DNA of 6,000 nucleotides from an alpha proteobacterium 3107 (GTDB lineage: Bacteria; Pseudomonadota; Alphaproteobacteria; Rhodobacterales; Rhodobacteraceae), in assembly GCA_001483205.1 (NCBI GenBank), contig JPPB01000016.1, positions 1-6,000 of the forward strand, written 5' to 3'. Position numbers and translations under genes: made by a program. The stretch's first letter is position 1. Each line of letters opens with the position of its first letter. The notes under the pieces are model-generated. The model was not told the DNA's origin. It searched no databases and saw only the letters and a list, made by a program, of their open reading frames with translations. Of this stretch, positions 4,477-6,000 are shown one piece after another.

Positions 4477-6000
4477 ATGTTTCAGGTGAAACATCGGAAT
4501 TTCGATACCATTGTCGTCGGTGGCGGCCATGCGGGGGCCGAGGCCGCTCTTGCCGCGACGCGGGCGGGCGCGCGGACCGCGCTTGTCACGCTTCGCCGCG
4601 ACGCCATTGGTGTCATGTCGTGCAACCCGGCCATTGGTGGTTTGGGAAAGGGGCATCTGGTTCGGGAAATTGACGCCCTTGATGGCGCGATGGGCCGGGC
4701 CGCCGACGCCGCCGGTATCCAGTTTCGCCTGCTCAACCGCCGCAAGGGGCCGGCGGTGCAGGGGCCGCGCGCGCAAACCGACCGCGCGCTTTATCGCCGC
4801 GCGATGCAGCGGATGGTCTCGGCGGCGCAAAACCTTACCGTCATCGAGGGCGAGGTGGTTGACCTGCTGATGCAGGGGCCGCGCGTCTGTGGCGTGGTGC
4901 TGCGCGACGGGTCCGAATTGCGCGCGCCGGGCGTGGTGCTGACCACCGGCACATTCCTGCGCGGGGTGATCCATATCGGCGATGTCTCGCGCCCCGGCGG
5001 GCGGATCGGTGATGCGCCCTCGGTCCGGCTGGCCGAGCGGATCGGCGATTTCGGCTTTCGCCTTGGCCGTCTGAAGACCGGCACACCGCCCCGTCTGAAA
5101 GGCAGCACCATAAACCGGACGCATCTGTCCGAGCAGCCCGGCGATGACAATCCGGTGCTGTTTTCATTTCTGTCAACCGCCCCGGCGGCCCGGCAAATTT
5201 CCTGCCTGATCACCCATACCAACGAGAAAACCCATCGCATTATTCGCGACAATCTGCACCGTTCGGCCATGTATGGCGGCCAGATCGGGGGGGTGGGGCC
5301 GCGCTATTGCCCGTCGATTGAGGACAAGATCGTCCGTTTTGCCGACAAGCCGTCCCATCAGGTGTTTCTGGAGCCGGAAGGCCTGAACGATGACACCATC
5401 TATCCCAACGGCATTTCGACCTCTCTGCCCGAGGCGGTGCAGGCGGAGTATGTCCGCTCTATCGAAGGGCTTGAAAAGGCAGAGATTCTTCAGCCGGGCT
5501 ATGCGATTGAATATGATTATGTTGATCCGCGTGCGCTGAGGCCGACGCTGGAGGCGCGCGCTGCACCGGGCCTGTTTCTGGCCGGGCAGATCAACGGCAC
5601 CACCGGTTATGAAGAGGCCGCGGCGCAGGGGCTGGTGGCCGGGCTGAACGCGGCGCGGGGGGCGCTGGGGCAAGAGGCGATCGGGTTCAGCCGCGCGTCC
5701 TCTTATATCGGAGTGATGATTGACGATCTGGTGACGCGCGGGGTCAGCGAACCCTATCGCATGTTCACGTCGCGGGCGGAATTTCGTCTGTCGCTGCGCG
5801 CCGACAATGCCGATCAGCGCCTGACGCCGCTGGGCATCAGGCTGGGCATTGTCGATGAGACCCGCCGCGCCGCGTTTTCCGACAAGATGGAGCGGCTGGC
5901 GGCGGGCCGGTCGCTGCTGTCCTGTGCGTTCACGCCCCGCACGCTGGCCGCCAACGGGGTCAGTATCAACCAGGACGGGGTGAAACGCAGCGCCTATACG
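4477..6000 (+). CDS. mnmG: tRNA uridine-5-carboxymethylaminomethyl modification enzyme MnmG (GidA), 3' end beyond the window
   Basis: MnmG is the FAD- and NADH-using partner of MnmE in wobble-uridine modification. The frame stays open from 4477 to the edge, 508 codons of an expected 620 or so, so the last 110 residues are missing. Visible are the FAD-binding GGGHAGAE (15-22); SCNPAIGG with catalytic cysteine C49; TTGTFLRG (156-163); LKTGTPPRL (199-207); RYCPSIED with catalytic cysteine C278; [27 protein letters not shown] (370-385); and [21 protein letters not shown]. Two starts are possible. ATG at 4477 lies three bases after the mnmE stop and begins M-F-Q-V-K-H. GTG at 4486 has a better placed AGGGG (4472-4476) nine bases upstream. 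I keep the ATG with moderate certainty. The first codons coincide with a parS-like palindrome. The gene is contiguous with mnmE and probably cotranscribed. Confidence 0.97.
   Translation, partial: MFQVKHRNFDTIVVGGGHAGAEAALAATRAGARTALVTLRRDAIGVMSCNPAIGGLGKGHLVREIDALDGAMGRAADAAGIQFRLLNRRKGPAVQGPRAQTDRALYRRAMQRMVSAAQNLTVIEGEVVDLLMQGPRVCGVVLRDGSELRAPGVVLTTGTFLRGVIHIGDVSRPGGRIGDAPSVRLAERIGDFGFRLGRLKTGTPPRLKGSTINRTHLSEQPGDDNPVLFSFLSTAPAARQISCLITHTNEKTHRIIRDNLHRSAMYGGQIGGVGPRYCPSIEDKIVRFADKPSHQVFLEPEGLNDDTIYPNGISTSLPEAVQAEYVRSIEGLEKAEILQPGYAIEYDYVDPRALRPTLEARAAPGLFLAGQINGTTGYEEAAAQGLVAGLNAARGALGQEAIGFSRASSYIGVMIDDLVTRGVSEPYRMFTSRAEFRLSLRADNADQRLTPLGIRLGIVDETRRAAFSDKMERLAAGRSLLSCAFTPRTLAANGVSINQDGVKRSAYT
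4478..4493. promoter_or_regulatory. parS-like ParB-binding site in the mnmG start codons
   Basis: The sequence TGTTTCAGGTGAAACA matches the widespread chromosomal parS sequence TGTTTCACGTGAAACA at 15 of 16 bases. The one difference is C to G at position 8, in the central CG. The flanking A (4477) and T (4494) extend the dyad to 18 bases, symmetric except for the central pair. parS sites bind ParB, which with ParA segregates the origin region, and they are known to lie near the origin and the gid-par genes. Here the site is read in frame as M-F-Q-V-K-H, where the consensus would give M-F-H-V-K-H. Whether ParB still binds with the central change is uncertain. Confidence 0.65.

Noticed and set aside
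4461..4499. Direct repeat CATCGGAA flanking the parS-like site (4461-4468 and 4492-4499)
   Set aside because: Both copies lie in coding sequence (end of mnmE, start of mnmG) and are only eight bases long. I see no transposition or recombination signature.
4333..5124. A 263-codon minus-strand open frame opposite the mnmE-mnmG junction
   Set aside because: It is antisense to two well-supported genes and has no recognisable domain or ribosome binding site.

Overview
The window looks like a piece of the chromosome of a Rhodobacterales (Roseobacter/Rhodobacter-type) alphaproteobacterium. The DNA is GC-rich, all the encoded proteins are of alphaproteobacterial type, and the gene order HemJ - rho - mnmE - mnmG is the one I associate with the region next to the replication origin in that group. 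This placement comes from recalled synteny and protein character, not from a search.

Layout. On the minus strand, aroE (shikimate dehydrogenase) runs leftward from about 846 to 10. It ends in a four-base overlap with the start of another minus-strand gene, of which only a few codons are visible (coaE by synteny). A gene-free divergent spacer of about 480 bases (847-1324) follows. It holds a candidate aroE promoter, three DnaA-box-like 9-mers, a short imperfect palindrome and a 23-base pyrimidine run. Rightward on the plus strand come hemJ (1325-1777), a 107-base structured leader, rho (1885-3165), mnmE (3175-4473) and mnmG (4477 to beyond the right edge). mnmG lacks roughly its last 110 residues.

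Function. AroE makes shikimate for aromatic amino acids. HemJ oxidises protoporphyrinogen IX to protoporphyrin IX for heme. Rho is the transcription termination helicase. MnmE and MnmG form one tRNA-modifying complex that acts on the wobble uridine U34, which fits their tight tandem arrangement.

Non-coding signals. Three things stand out. First, a 16-base near-perfect copy of the ParB-binding site parS (one central mismatch) is embedded in the first codons of mnmG. Second, the hemJ-rho junction is packed with structure: a 13-bp inverted repeat across the hemJ stop codon, a plausible rho promoter, a perfect GC-rich palindrome, and a small hairpin that could cover the rho ribosome binding site. 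Third, the divergent spacer is a plausible but unproven origin candidate. I found no mobile elements, CRISPR arrays, tRNA or rRNA genes, and no clearly novel protein system. The genes are ordinary housekeeping genes, and the interest lies in the regulatory DNA.
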